DNA from: Oribacterium parvum ACB1
GTDB lineage: Bacteria > Bacillota > Clostridia > Lachnospirales > Lachnospiraceae
Assembly: GCF_000238055.2 (NCBI RefSeq)
Contig: NZ_KE148312.1
Coordinates: forward strand, 1,546,501 to 1,610,500
Direction of reading: 5' to 3'
DNA length: 64,000 bases
The stretch's first letter is position 1. Every line of letters begins with the position of its first letter. The notes beneath the pieces were generated by a model that had not been told where the DNA came from, made no database searches, and saw only the letters and a list, made by a program, of their open reading frames with translations. Positions 1-7,095 of this stretch are shown piece after piece. The position numbers and the translations under genes were made by a program.

Positions 1-12
1 CTTGTATGGTTT

Positions 13-321
13 ATGGGATATTATCTCTTCATAAATGGAGTGAAATTAGAAATTTATGAAAACGAAGTTGTTCAATACTATACTTATGGAAGTAGAGGAC
101 GGAGTGTATTACATTTTAAATTTAAACTTGATGACATAGAACAAATAAAAACGAAAAATCGTCCGTTTCATTGTCTGAAGATGACCATAAAAGTTAGGAA
201 TCCCATTTTTTGTGGTTTGTATGAGAAGAAACTCAATAAGCTGGAGAAGGTAAGCATCATCTTGGATAGAAAAAAAGCGGATTGTTTTATGCAAGAGATA
301 GAACAATTTCACAGAAAGTAA
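13..321 (+). CDS. Unrecognised small protein, possibly cut at its 5' end
   Basis: Codes for about 102 residues from the ATG at 13. The frame stays open to the left edge of the window (four more codons), so the true start may lie outside. The protein has no signal peptide or membrane segment. It looks like a compact beta-rich domain of alternating hydrophobic and charged strands, followed by a C-terminal helix rich in Lys and Glu (about residues 80-102). The fold resembles short PH-like or DUF domains, but I do not recognise a family. A weak hairpin and T-rich stretch follow it. No function is assigned. Confidence 0.5.
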   Translation: MGYYLFINGVKLEIYENEVVQYYTYGSRGRSVLHFKFKLDDIEQIKTKNRPFHCLKMTIKVRNPIFCGLYEKKLNKLEKVSIILDRKKADCFMQEIEQFHRK

Positions 322-342
322 ATGAATGATCAAGGTTTAGCG

Positions 343-372
343 GGAGCTTCATTTTATGCTCCTTATTTATTT
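343..372 (+). terminator. Weak possible terminator after the first gene
   Basis: A 5-bp stem GGAGC/GCTCC (343-347 with 358-362) is followed by the T-rich run TTATTTATTT, 21 bases after the stop of the first gene. The stem is short, so this is tentative. From here to about 540 the DNA is AT-rich and I see no gene in it. Confidence 0.3.
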
Positions 373-543
373 ATTAAAACTTATATTATGCCGATATAAA
401 ATTCAGGCGTATATTGGTGAAAACCATATATATTTTAAGATTTTTACCGATTCATCTGCCATGTAACACAGAAGGTAACATTTTGTTGAAGCTTAGATAC
501 GGAGTAATGAATGTGACGTTTTATTTAGTGTATTGTTTTATTC

Positions 544-635
544 TTAACAAGTGGCTAAGGCGAAGCCTGAGACATCTTGTTAATGGACTTTAGCCAGTAT
601 CGGAGCTGACATTTGAAAAATGTTAGCTCTGATAC
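544..635 (+). other. Densely structured segment abutting the IS left end
   Basis: Four sets of pairing arms lie within 92 bases. TTAACAAG (544-551) pairs with CTTGTTAA (576-583). TGGCTAA (552-558) pairs with TTAGCCA (590-596), which crosses the first stem as a pseudoknot would. AGGC/GCCT forms a small hairpin at 558-568. An 18-bp hairpin (597-614 with 618-635) has two mismatches that become G-U pairs only if the plus strand is transcribed. No T-run follows, so it is not an ordinary terminator. It could be a structured RNA, an insulator of the insertion sequence, or a repeat into which the element inserted. Confidence 0.5.
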
Positions 636-641
636 AAAAAA

Positions 642-660
642 CCACCCGCTATGCGGGTGG
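642..660. repeat. IS200 left-end palindrome
   Basis: Perfect 8-bp stem CCACCCGC/GCGGGTGG with a 3-base TAT loop. It matches the right-end palindrome in stem sequence and loop size and is the probable TnpA recognition hairpin. Confidence 0.8.
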
Positions 661-677
661 GAAACACTTGTTATACA

Positions 678-741
678 AAAATCACCTTTCCTAATACAAT
701 AAAGTTGTTCAAGCTATATTGTAGAAAAGGAAGGTGATTTT
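678..741 (+). promoter_or_regulatory. Hairpin burying the tnpA ribosome site
   Basis: AAAATCACCTTTCCT (678-692) pairs with AGGAAGGTGATTTT (728-741) with a single bulge, and TACAAT (695-700) extends it by pairing with ATTGTA (718-723). The right arm contains the GGAAGG ribosome-binding sequence and ends directly before the ATG at 742, so the folded mRNA hides the start. In IS200 a leader stem-loop of this kind is known to repress transposase translation; here it is inferred from the sequence. Confidence 0.8.
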
Positions 742-1197
742 ATGGCGAAGAAAGAATATGCATTGGCACATACGAAATGGATGTGTAAATATCATATTGT
801 CTTCACACCGAAGTATAGGCGAAAAATAATATATTATCAATATAAGTCAGATATTCGGGATATTATCAAGCAGCTCTGCGCCTTTAAAGGAGTGGAGATT
901 ATAGAAGGGCATTTAATGCCGGACCATGTACACATTCTGGTTAGTATTCCACCTAAGATTAGCGTTTCTTCTTTTATGGGCTATTTAAAGGGAAAAAGTG
1001 CCTTAATGATATTTGATAAACACGCAAATCTTAAATACAAATTTGGAAACAGACATTTTTGGGCCGAAGGCTATTATGTCAGTACAGTAGGTTTAAATGA
1101 AGCCACAATAAAAAAGTATATCCAAGATCAAGAAAAACACGATATAGCTTTGGATAAACTAAGTGTTAAAGAATATGAAGACCCTTTTAAGGGTTAA
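742..1197 (+). CDS. tnpA: IS200-family Y1 transposase TnpA
   Basis: The 151-residue protein has the usual length of an IS200 transposase. It carries the HUH metal-binding motif as DHVHIL at residues 61-66 (His62 and His64). The single catalytic tyrosine is probably Tyr126, in the C-terminal helix IKKYIQDQ, and the conserved HFWAEGYY segment lies at 105-112. These enzymes act as dimers that cut and join single-stranded DNA at hairpin ends next to a short target, without target duplication. The frame is intact and all key residues are present, so the element may be active. The start at 742 is fixed by the GGAAGG site seven to eight bases upstream, which is held inside a leader hairpin. Confidence 0.95.
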   Translation: MAKKEYALAHTKWMCKYHIVFTPKYRRKIIYYQYKSDIRDIIKQLCAFKGVEIIEGHLMPDHVHILVSIPPKISVSSFMGYLKGKSALMIFDKHANLKYKFGNRHFWAEGYYVSTVGLNEATIKKYIQDQEKHDIALDKLSVKEYEDPFKG

Positions 1198-1213
1198 AGT
1201 GCAGTAGTACCAA

Positions 1214-1353
1214 TACCCCTTTATGGGGTAGCGACGAGTCAAACGCAATATGGCTTGAATGGAGCTGTGGGAAGGTGCAAAGCAAACTTCCCATAGCCCA
1301 AAATGAAAGCCAGCGCCTTTAGACGCTGGCCAGTAGCAGGGGCTTATAGCCCC
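1214..1353 (+). other. String of stable hairpins in the IS right-hand region
   Basis: Four separate stems follow tnpA: TACCCC/GGGGTA (1214-1219 with 1225-1230), an 11-bp stem (1264-1274 with 1287-1297, one G-U), GCCAGCG/CGCTGGC (1309-1315 with 1324-1330) and GGGGCT/AGCCCC (1339-1344 with 1348-1353). The right-end palindrome comes next. No open reading frame of substance lies here. The array resembles the structured right ends of IS605 elements, which in tnpB carriers are transcribed as guide RNA scaffolds. Whether this one is transcribed is unknown. Confidence 0.6.
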
Positions 1354-1359
1354 GAGCAA

Positions 1360-1380
1360 ACCACCCGTTTGACGGGTGGT
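1360..1380. repeat. IS200 right-end palindrome
   Basis: Perfect 9-bp stem ACCACCCGT/ACGGGTGGT with loop TTG, the counterpart of the left-end hairpin at 642-660. Confidence 0.8.
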
Positions 1381-1425
1381 AGTGATTTAGCGCGTTCTTT
1401 CCGGAGTATGTAAGGCTGTTCTGTG

Positions 1426-1454
1426 CTACGTTTTTATGGTGATGAGAAACGTAG
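1426..1454 (+). promoter_or_regulatory. Leader hairpin touching the ribosome site of the wall-binding protein gene
   Basis: CTACGTTT (1426-1433) pairs with AAACGTAG (1447-1454). The right arm ends inside the GTAGGAGG sequence that serves the start at 1472, so folding could affect ribosome access. This is inferred from pairing only. Confidence 0.4.
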
Positions 1455-1471
1455 GAGGTAGGAAGAAAAAT

Positions 1472-3109
1472 ATGAACAACGTAAAACTCGGAACTGCTTT
1501 GTTTGCTGCAACTGTGCTTGTATCTACAAATGCTTTTGCAGGGAATTGGGTGCAGACAGGCAACACTTGGGAGTACCATGATAACGGAAGAAGAACTGCT
1601 AACACATGGGTTAAAGCCTCCGATGGACATTCATGGTTCTGGATTAATGATGCCGGAAAAATGTCTGTAAATGAATGGTTTATTCATAACGGACAGTGGT
1701 ATTTCACTAAGGCAGACGGCATAATGAGCGATAATGAATGGATTCAGTCTCCTCATTCCGGCCGTTGGTATTATCTTAACCAAGGCGGCGCAATGGCGGA
1801 AAATCAATGGCTTGATTATAATGGCCGGTGGTACTACCTTGGCAGTGATGGGGGAATGGTTACGAATGGAACGGTGGATGGTTATTATATAGACAGTTCC
1901 GGTGTATGGTCTGGTGATAGCAGTAAAATTGTAAATAATGCAAATGCTGCGATATCTTCCGGCGGCGGTTCGGGATTCTCCGGCGGAGGTGGAAGTTCCG
2001 GCGGCTCAAGCGGCGGTTCTTCCGGTGGTGGCGGAGGTAGCTTCTCCGGTGGAGGCGGTAGTTCCTCATCTGGTAGCACTTCATCTGGTGGTAGCGGTTC
2101 CTACAATGGTTCCAATAGTTCCTCTGACACAGGAAACACAAACTCTAAGTGGAACCCCTTCGACGGAACCTTTCACTTAAGATTTAGCGATAACCTTCAA
2201 GAAGCAAACAAGAAAGATGAATGGTCTAACAACAAACTTAGAGAACTACTTTCCAAATGGGACACAAGCAACATGTCCGAACTGGAAAAAGCTATGGTTG
2301 CACTTACTGTTACACACAACACAATTGACTATGAAGCTACTGACGACATAGTCCTTAGTTATCCGTGGGTATACACCGACTTTGTATATAAAACACTTAA
2401 AGAAGGTACCGGCCAGTGTCACCACTACGTAATCGTATATCAAAGAGCTTGTGAGCTTTTGGGCTTAAAGGCAGTCTACATAAGTGAAAAGGCTTATGAC
2501 CATTCTGTTGCCGGTGTAGAAATTGACGGCGAATGGTACATGGTTGACCCAACAAACGCAATCTTAAGAGCCGACGGTTCCGACGGCGCAACGGGTGCAC
2601 TCGACGTAATCCACGACTCACTAATTAACCCAAGCGTTGTAGACTATATCAGACAATACATGACTGACCCGGCGCAGAGCTACCATATCCCGGAATTTGC
2701 AAAGCCTCCGATTTCTGCGTTTACAAAGAAAAAGTCTATTACCCCGGAAATGCTTAGAAACGCGCTTTCCAAGGTCTTAACAGGGAAGACCTTAGATGAA
2801 ATCGCAGCAGATGAAGCTGAAGCTAAGCGTAAAACCTTGGAAGAAATCGAAAAGCGAGAAGAAGCACAACGACTTGTTGACGAAGCCAAAGCGCCGGCAT
2901 TTGCCGACGAAAAGCGTGCAGAAGGCTGGAGCGTTGTAGTCACATCCTCTGAAGGTGTAAAAACCGATCTCGAAGCACAGGAAAGAAATAGTAACGAACG
3001 AAACAGAATCAAAAATGAGAATGTTGAGGCAAACTCTAACCACAAGTTAGAAATCAATGCCAAGAAGTTCGGATACATCTACGTAATCTATTACAGAATA
3101 AACAACTAG
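1472..3109 (+). CDS. Secreted wall-binding transglutaminase-like protein
   Basis: I chose the ATG at 1472 (545 residues) because AGGAGG lies at 1453-1458 and the protein then begins with a clean signal peptide (residues 1-23, ending in AFA). Residues 24-150 hold aromatic-Gly repeats of the choline-binding/CW-binding type (GRWYYL, GQWYFT, GHSWFW), which attach proteins to the cell wall. A Gly/Ser linker spans about 163-215. A transglutaminase-like papain-fold domain follows (about 245-395), with the triad Cys316 (in GQCHHY), His344 and Asp359. Such domains act as peptidases or crosslinkers on proteins or peptidoglycan. The C-terminus (about 420-525) is charged and probably coiled-coil. The IS element lies directly upstream and no good promoter is visible between them. 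Confidence 0.85.
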   Translation: MNNVKLGTALFAATVLVSTNAFAGNWVQTGNTWEYHDNGRRTANTWVKASDGHSWFWINDAGKMSVNEWFIHNGQWYFTKADGIMSDNEWIQSPHSGRWYYLNQGGAMAENQWLDYNGRWYYLGSDGGMVTNGTVDGYYIDSSGVWSGDSSKIVNNANAAISSGGGSGFSGGGGSSGGSSGGSSGGGGGSFSGGGGSSSSGSTSSGGSGSYNGSNSSSDTGNTNSKWNPFDGTFHLRFSDNLQEANKKDEWSNNKLRELLSKWDTSNMSELEKAMVALTVTHNTIDYEATDDIVLSYPWVYTDFVYKTLKEGTGQCHHYVIVYQRACELLGLKAVYISEKAYDHSVAGVEIDGEWYMVDPTNAILRADGSDGATGALDVIHDSLINPSVVDYIRQYMTDPAQSYHIPEFAKPPISAFTKKKSITPEMLRNALSKVLTGKTLDEIAADEAEAKRKTLEEIEKREEAQRLVDEAKAPAFADEKRAEGWSVVVTSSEGVKTDLEAQERNSNERNRIKNENVEANSNHKLEINAKKFGYIYVIYYRINN

Positions 3110-3128
3110 CCGGTTAGAGCTTAAGTAT

Positions 3129-3164
3129 AAGCACCTGTTCTCATGAATGGGTGCTTGTTTTTTT
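3129..3164 (+). terminator. Rho-independent terminator
   Basis: AAGCACC (3129-3135) pairs with GGTGCTT (3150-3156), followed by a run of T interrupted by one G. It lies 20 bases after the stop of the transglutaminase-like gene. Confidence 0.85.
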
Positions 3165-3201
3165 CTAAGATGATATCCATTAAGAAAAGGATTCCGCTGC
3201 T

Positions 3202-3300
3202 ATGAGGGGTAAAAAGAAGAAAATCGACGAAACAGCAAAGCGTGTTGTGGAAATGAGACTCTGGCGAAGTTTTGTATGGTTCCTTATCTTGTGCTATTGA
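3202..3300 (+). CDS. Possible 32-residue small protein or gene remnant
   Basis: Open frame from ATG 3202 to TGA 3300, starting MRGKKKKIDE and ending in a hydrophobic stretch (FVWFLILCY). The first half is basic and helix-like. The ribosome site is weak (AAGG about 12 bases upstream). Its last codons overlap the -35 box of the ychF promoter. It may be the end of a lost gene. Very uncertain. Confidence 0.2.
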   Translation: MRGKKKKIDETAKRVVEMRLWRSFVWFLILCY

Positions 3301-3325
3301 GCTGAAAACTTGAAAATGCTATAAT
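3297..3325 (+). promoter_or_regulatory. Promoter for ychF
   Basis: TTGAGC at 3297-3302 and TATAAT at 3320-3325 with a 17-base spacer, a near-consensus housekeeping sigma promoter. It lies 89 bases upstream of ychF. Confidence 0.75.
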
Positions 3326-3413
3326 AGCTCGGATTTATTATGAATATGATTTCCTGATTTTTTTGATCAGATTCGAAAAAATACACAATAGAAAATAAGG
3401 AGTATACGAAGAT

Positions 3414-4508
3414 ATGAAGCTTGGAATTGTCGGTTTACCGAATGTGGGAAAGTCCACTCTTTTTAATGCAATCACGAAGGCAGGTGCGGAGTCGGCAAAC
3501 TACCCCTTCTGTACAATTGACCCGAATGTGGGGGTGGTGGCTGTTCCGGATGAGCGTCTACAGCTCCTTTCCGACCTTTATCATTCCGAGAAGATTACCC
3601 CGGCGGTAATTGAGTTTGTAGATATTGCGGGGCTCGTTAAGGGGGCATCCAAGGGAGAGGGCTTAGGCAATCAGTTCCTTGGAAATATTCGGGAAACCGA
3701 TGCCATCGTGCACGTGGTTCGTTGCTTTGATGATGACAATGTGATCCATGTGGACGGCTCCGTAGATCCGATTCGAGATATTGAGACGATTGAGCTCGAA
3801 CTCATTTTCTCCGATCTCGAAGTCTTAGACCGGAGGATGCAGAAGACAAAGAAGCTTGCGAACAACGATAAGGATGCGAAGAAAGAATACGCTCTTCTGG
3901 AAAAACTTCATACGCATCTGGAAGAAGGGAAGTTGGCAATCAACTTTGAAGCGGAAGAGGATGACGCGGAGCTTTTAGATAGCCTCGGTCTCCTTACCCG
4001 TAAACCGGTGATTTATGCCTGCAATGTAGCGGAGGAGAGCCTTGCCGATGACGGTGCATCGAATCTTTACGTACAAAAGGTAAGAGAGTACGCGAAGAAG
4101 AACCATTCCGAAAGCTTTGTGATTTCCGCACAGATTGAGCAGGAGATATCCGAGCTTTCTGATGAGGAAAAGGGAGAGTACCTAGAATCCCTAGGGCTTT
4201 CCGAGTCGGGCCTCGATAAGATTGTGCGTGCTTCCTATTCTCTTCTTGGTTTAATGTCCTACCTCACTGCCGGAGAGAAGGAAACCAGAGCGTGGACGAT
4301 TAAGAAGGGCACCAAGGCACCGCAGGCAGCCGGAAAGATTCACACCGACTTTGAAAGAGGTTTTATCAAGGCGGAAGTGGTAAACTACAAAGATCTTCTG
4401 GATAACGGATCGCTTTCCGCGGCAAGAGAAAAGGGGCTTGTGCGCATGGAGGGGAAAGAGTATGTGATGCAGGACGGCGATGTAGTCCTGTTCCGCTTCA
4501 ATGTATAA
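3414..4508 (+). CDS. ychF: Redox-regulated ATPase/GTPase YchF (OLA1 family)
   Basis: The 364-residue protein has the normal family length. The P-loop GLPNVGKST is at residues 7-15 and the switch II motif DIAGL at 70-74. The family-specific NVAE at 204-207 replaces the NKxD of true GTPases, which is why YchF proteins prefer ATP. A helical coiled-coil insert lies around 125-190, and a TGS-type domain forms the C-terminus (about 280-363). YchF binds ribosomes and is linked to translation and oxidative-stress responses. It has its own promoter, with a ribosome site AAGGAG ending about 12 bases upstream. It stands alone, followed by a foldback element. Confidence 0.97.
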   Translation: MKLGIVGLPNVGKSTLFNAITKAGAESANYPFCTIDPNVGVVAVPDERLQLLSDLYHSEKITPAVIEFVDIAGLVKGASKGEGLGNQFLGNIRETDAIVHVVRCFDDDNVIHVDGSVDPIRDIETIELELIFSDLEVLDRRMQKTKKLANNDKDAKKEYALLEKLHTHLEEGKLAINFEAEEDDAELLDSLGLLTRKPVIYACNVAEESLADDGASNLYVQKVREYAKKNHSESFVISAQIEQEISELSDEEKGEYLESLGLSESGLDKIVRASYSLLGLMSYLTAGEKETRAWTIKKGTKAPQAAGKIHTDFERGFIKAEVVNYKDLLDNGSLSAAREKGLVRMEGKEYVMQDGDVVLFRFNV

Positions 4509-4605
4509 ACTTGGCTTTTGTAGATAAATTTCCGGGTGGGGTAAAAATTGGGATTCTATCAAGGACCGGACAATTAAATCAGAATTAAAAGGATATCAGT
4601 CTGTG

Positions 4606-4812
4606 AAGGGGCTGTAAAAAAAATCAAAATAATAAAGTGATTTTTGCAATATAGGTCTGAATGTGGGGTAGTCTGAGCCCGTCGGTACTTGCGAAAAACA
4701 AGAGAAACGCAGTTTTTCGCTTAGTATCCGTTACGTGGCGAAGCTAGCGAGAGCGTGCCCAAGTTCAGACCTATATTGTTTAGAAAAATATTTTGATTTT
4801 TTACAGCCCCTT
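4606..4812. repeat. 207-bp foldback (MITE-like) element
   Basis: The two ends are inverted copies: AAGGGGCTGTAA at 4606-4617 and TTACAGCCCCTT at 4801-4812, extending inward to about 26 bases (4606-4631 against 4789-4812). A second perfect 15-bp inverted pair (4647-4661 and 4764-4778) lies inside it, and a 9-bp pair GCGAAAAAC/GTTTTTCGC (4691-4699 and 4712-4720) near the centre. It codes for nothing, and its outer right arm runs into seven T's. A small non-autonomous element or a large structured RNA/terminator are the two readings. The rest of the 503-bp gap holds only the mraZ control region. Confidence 0.7.
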
Positions 4813-4943
4813 TTTTGATGCCAAAATATCCGAAATGATACAAGAAATGGAAGCATAGCTTAAATTTTACTATTTGTATATTTTCCCTATCTCATGCAAC
4901 TAAAAAAACTACTTTTTAGGTCTATAAATTCTAGTATATTGTC

Positions 4944-4975
4944 TTGACTCTTCCCTAAAAATCATGCATTATAAT
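4944..4975 (+). promoter_or_regulatory. Promoter of the mraZ division cluster
   Basis: TTGACT at 4944-4949 is followed by CATTAT (4967-4972, 17-base spacer) overlapping TATAAT (4970-4975, 20-base spacer). One of these is the likely -10 box. The transcript would start within or just before the MraZ boxes. Confidence 0.65.
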
Positions 4976-4980
4976 GTAGA

Positions 4981-5010
4981 AGTGGGAAAAAGTGGGAGAA
5001 AGTGGTAGAT
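4981..5010 (+). promoter_or_regulatory. Triple MraZ operator boxes
   Basis: Three 10-base tandem units, AGTGGGAAAA, AGTGGGAGAA and AGTGGTAGAT, fill the space between the -10 box and the mraZ start at 5012. TGGG-type repeats with a 10-base period are the known binding site of MraZ, which represses its own operon. The same stretch supplies the ribosome site (GGGAG). Confidence 0.85.
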
Positions 5011-5011
5011 T

Positions 5012-5437
5012 ATGTTTACGGGAGAGTATCATCACAATTTAGATACTAAGGGCAGGATGATGATTCCTGCTAAATTCCGTGAGGATGGATATAACGAATT
5101 TACCCTTACCCGTTCCCTTGATGGTTGCCTTTCTCTTTATGCTGTTCCGGAATGGAAAGAACTGGAAGAGAAACTGCAGGCATTGCCCATGACAAGCAAG
5201 CAGGCAAGAACCTTAAAGAGATTTCTTTTGGGAAGTGCCATTTCCTGTGAGTGCGATAAGCAGGGGAGGATTTTGATTCCGCAGACACTCAGAGAGAAGG
5301 CCTCTTTGGAAAAGGATGTGGTTTTGCTTGGTGTGGGAGATCACGCGGAAATCTGGTCAGAGAGTTTATGGGAAGAGAACAATGATTTCTCCGATTATGA
5401 GCAATTGGCTACAGATATGGAAGGCTTGGGAATCTGA
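5012..5437 (+). CDS. mraZ: Transcriptional regulator MraZ
   Basis: 141 residues, normal length. It has two tandem SpoVT/AbrB-like half domains, each with the family signature ([13 protein letters not shown] near residues 11-23 and [13 protein letters not shown] near 81-93). MraZ forms a ring of subunits that binds tandem TGGG boxes and controls the division and cell-wall cluster. Three such boxes lie directly in front of this gene, so self-control is likely. Its stop overlaps the start of rsmH (TGATG), which suggests coupled translation. Confidence 0.97.
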   Translation: MFTGEYHHNLDTKGRMMIPAKFREDGYNEFTLTRSLDGCLSLYAVPEWKELEEKLQALPMTSKQARTLKRFLLGSAISCECDKQGRILIPQTLREKASLEKDVVLLGVGDHAEIWSESLWEENNDFSDYEQLATDMEGLGI

Positions 5438-6375
5438 TGGAATTTTCGCACAAAAGCATTTTACTTAACGAATGTATGGAAGGACTTTCAATAAAGCCGG
5501 ACGGTGTCTATGTAGACGGAACACTGGGCGGTGGTGGACATTCCTTTCATATACTGGAAAGGCTGAACGAAAAAGGACGTTTGATCGGGATTGATCAGGA
5601 TGAGGATGCGATAGAGGCTGCAACGAAGAGACTGGCACAATTTGAAAAGCAAGTCACGATAGTACGTGACAACTATGAACATTTTCAGGCAATCCTTTCT
5701 GCTCTTTCCATACCGGAGGTAGATGGGATTCTTTTAGACTTGGGCGTTTCCAGCTACCAGTTCGATGAAGCGGACAGAGGCTTTTCCTATCGCTTTGATG
5801 CTCCACTCGATATGAGGATGGATAATCGGCAGGATTTTACGGCTAAGGACCTGATTAACGACTACAGTGAGACGGAACTTTATCACATCATCCGGGACTA
5901 TGGAGAAGATAAGTTTGCAAAAAATATTGCCAAACACATCGTGCTGGAAAGAACGAAAAAACCGATTGAGACAACGGGAGAACTTGCGGAGATTATAAGT
6001 CATGCCATTCCTATGAAAATCAGAGTGGCCGGAGGACATCCGGCAAAACGAACTTTTCAGGCAATCCGCATTGCTTTAAACAGAGAACTGGATGTTTTAA
6101 AGGATTCTCTGGAGGGCATGATTCAGTCCTTAAAGCCCGGAGGAAGGCTTTGCATTATTACCTTCCACTCGCTGGAGGATCGAATTGTAAAGCAGAGCTT
6201 TCGAACAGCGGAGAATCCCTGTATTTGCCCGAAGGACTTCCCGGTTTGCAGCTGCGGAAGAAAAAGCTTAGGAAGAGTTATAACGAGGAAGGCTATCCTG
6301 CCAAGCGAGATGGAGCAGGAGGAGAATCCCCGTTCAAAAAGTGCAAAGCTCCGTATTTTTGAAAGAGGAGAATAA
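5437..6375 (+). CDS. rsmH: 16S rRNA m4C1402 methyltransferase RsmH (MraW)
   Basis: 312 residues, typical size. The SAM-binding loop GTLGGGGHS is at residues 28-36, followed by the family motifs LDLGVSSYQ and [15 protein letters not shown] and the C-terminal [12 protein letters not shown]. It N4-methylates C1402 of 16S rRNA in the small ribosomal subunit. The gene starts one base inside the mraZ stop codon and sits at its usual place in the division cluster. Confidence 0.97.
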   Translation: MEFSHKSILLNECMEGLSIKPDGVYVDGTLGGGGHSFHILERLNEKGRLIGIDQDEDAIEAATKRLAQFEKQVTIVRDNYEHFQAILSALSIPEVDGILLDLGVSSYQFDEADRGFSYRFDAPLDMRMDNRQDFTAKDLINDYSETELYHIIRDYGEDKFAKNIAKHIVLERTKKPIETTGELAEIISHAIPMKIRVAGGHPAKRTFQAIRIALNRELDVLKDSLEGMIQSLKPGGRLCIITFHSLEDRIVKQSFRTAENPCICPKDFPVCSCGRKSLGRVITRKAILPSEMEQEENPRSKSAKLRIFERGE

Positions 6376-6383
6376 AACGGAGT

Positions 6384-6417
6384 CGAAGCCTTGAAGGTTC
6401 AGAGCTTCAAGGTTTCG
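6384..6417 (+). other. 13-bp hairpin between rsmH and ftsL
   Basis: CGAAGCCTTGAAG (6384-6396) pairs with CTTCAAGGTTTCG (6405-6417) with one G-U pair. No T-run follows, so it is more likely an mRNA processing or stability element than a terminator. A second weaker stem, AAAATGTGA/TCACATTTT (6453-6461 with 6476-6484), ends in T's and could attenuate transcription. Confidence 0.5.
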
Positions 6418-6528
6418 GTAATACAGAGTGTAAAAATGAGTATATGAGTACGAAAATGTGAAAGAAGGGATGCTGTCACATTTTTATAGAGGAAATGTGG
6501 TTTTAGCGAAGGAATAAGAGGGAAGAGT

Positions 6529-7095
6529 ATGGCAAGGAAGCTGGCAAAGAGGCACGCAGGTTATATTGCCGGGTCAGTTGTGACAAAAGAAGAGCTTGCG
6601 CCGAGAAGAAAAGGAGTAAAGAGAATAAATCAATCGGCCGTTCCGAAGAAGACTGTGGTGAGAAAGCCAAGTCAGAAGAGGAGCGGAACGTTTACCAGAG
6701 AAGAGAGAGCCAGAATTCTCCGTGAAAGAGAGATAGGACATGAACTGCAGCAGGAAAGACTGCAGAACAAGACTTCGGCGAACTTTTTCCTGGTCTTTTC
6801 CGTTGCCCTTTTTATGGGAATCATGGGTGTACTTTGCTTTCATTACATCCAGTTACAGACCAAGGTCAATACAAGGATGCACCGCATTGAACAGAAAAAG
6901 AAAGAAATTGAAGTATTAAAGCAGAAAAATGATGCTTTACAAAATGCAATCAGCGCTGCTTTGGATCCGGAAAAAATCTTCACAATAGCCACAGAGGAGC
7001 TGGGAATGGTTTATCCGGGAGACCATCAGGTAATCGAGTATAAAAAGCAAGAAAGCGAGTACGTACGGCAATATGAAAACATCCCAAAGCACTGA
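6529..7095 (+). CDS. ftsL: FtsL/DivIC-like division protein
   Basis: 188 residues. A long basic cytosolic N-terminus (about 1-82) is followed by one membrane helix (about 85-107) and a heptad-rich coiled coil (about 108-142). The short extracytoplasmic tail contains ELGMVYPGDHQVI, the usual end of FtsL/FtsB-type proteins. Sequence is poorly conserved in this family; the assignment rests on topology and its place between rsmH and the septal PBP. It would join FtsQ and the FtsB-like protein in the complex that activates septal wall synthesis. The N-terminal extension is longer than in Bacillus FtsL. It overlaps the next gene by 23 bases. Confidence 0.85.
   Translation: MARKLAKRHAGYIAGSVVTKEELAPRRKGVKRINQSAVPKKTVVRKPSQKRSGTFTREERARILREREIGHELQQERLQNKTSANFFLVFSVALFMGIMGVLCFHYIQLQTKVNTRMHRIEQKKKEIEVLKQKNDALQNAISAALDPEKIFTIATEELGMVYPGDHQVIEYKKQESEYVRQYENIPKH

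Larger units (their letters stand above)
636..1390 (+). mobile_element. IS200-type insertion sequence (single-gene, Y1 transposase)
   Basis: About 750 bp with one gene, tnpA, which fits the IS200 group of the IS200/IS605 family. Instead of terminal inverted repeats it has matching subterminal palindromes: CCACCCGC-TAT-GCGGGTGG at 642-660 on the left and ACCACCCGT-TTG-ACGGGTGGT at 1360-1380 on the right. These are the hairpins that Y1 transposases recognise on single-stranded DNA. The exact cleavage points cannot be fixed from one copy, so the boundaries are approximate. The right end lies about 90 bp upstream of the next gene. No tnpB partner is present. Confidence 0.85.

Noticed and set aside
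322-741. Group I intron (IStron) fused to the IS200 transposase
   Set aside because: The region has hairpins but none of the conserved P/Q/R/S core segments that I could recognise, and it is too short for a full intron core.
1360-1392. GGGTGGTAGTGA resembling a T-box antiterminator (GGGTGGNACC)
   Set aside because: It is the right arm of the IS200 end palindrome, lacks the rest of the T-box consensus and has no terminator partner or specifier stem.
1885-2141. Proline- or arginine-rich open frames opposite the Gly/Ser linker of the transglutaminase-like gene
   Set aside because: They are mirror images of the GGN/TCN codon run on the plus strand and have no ribosome sites.
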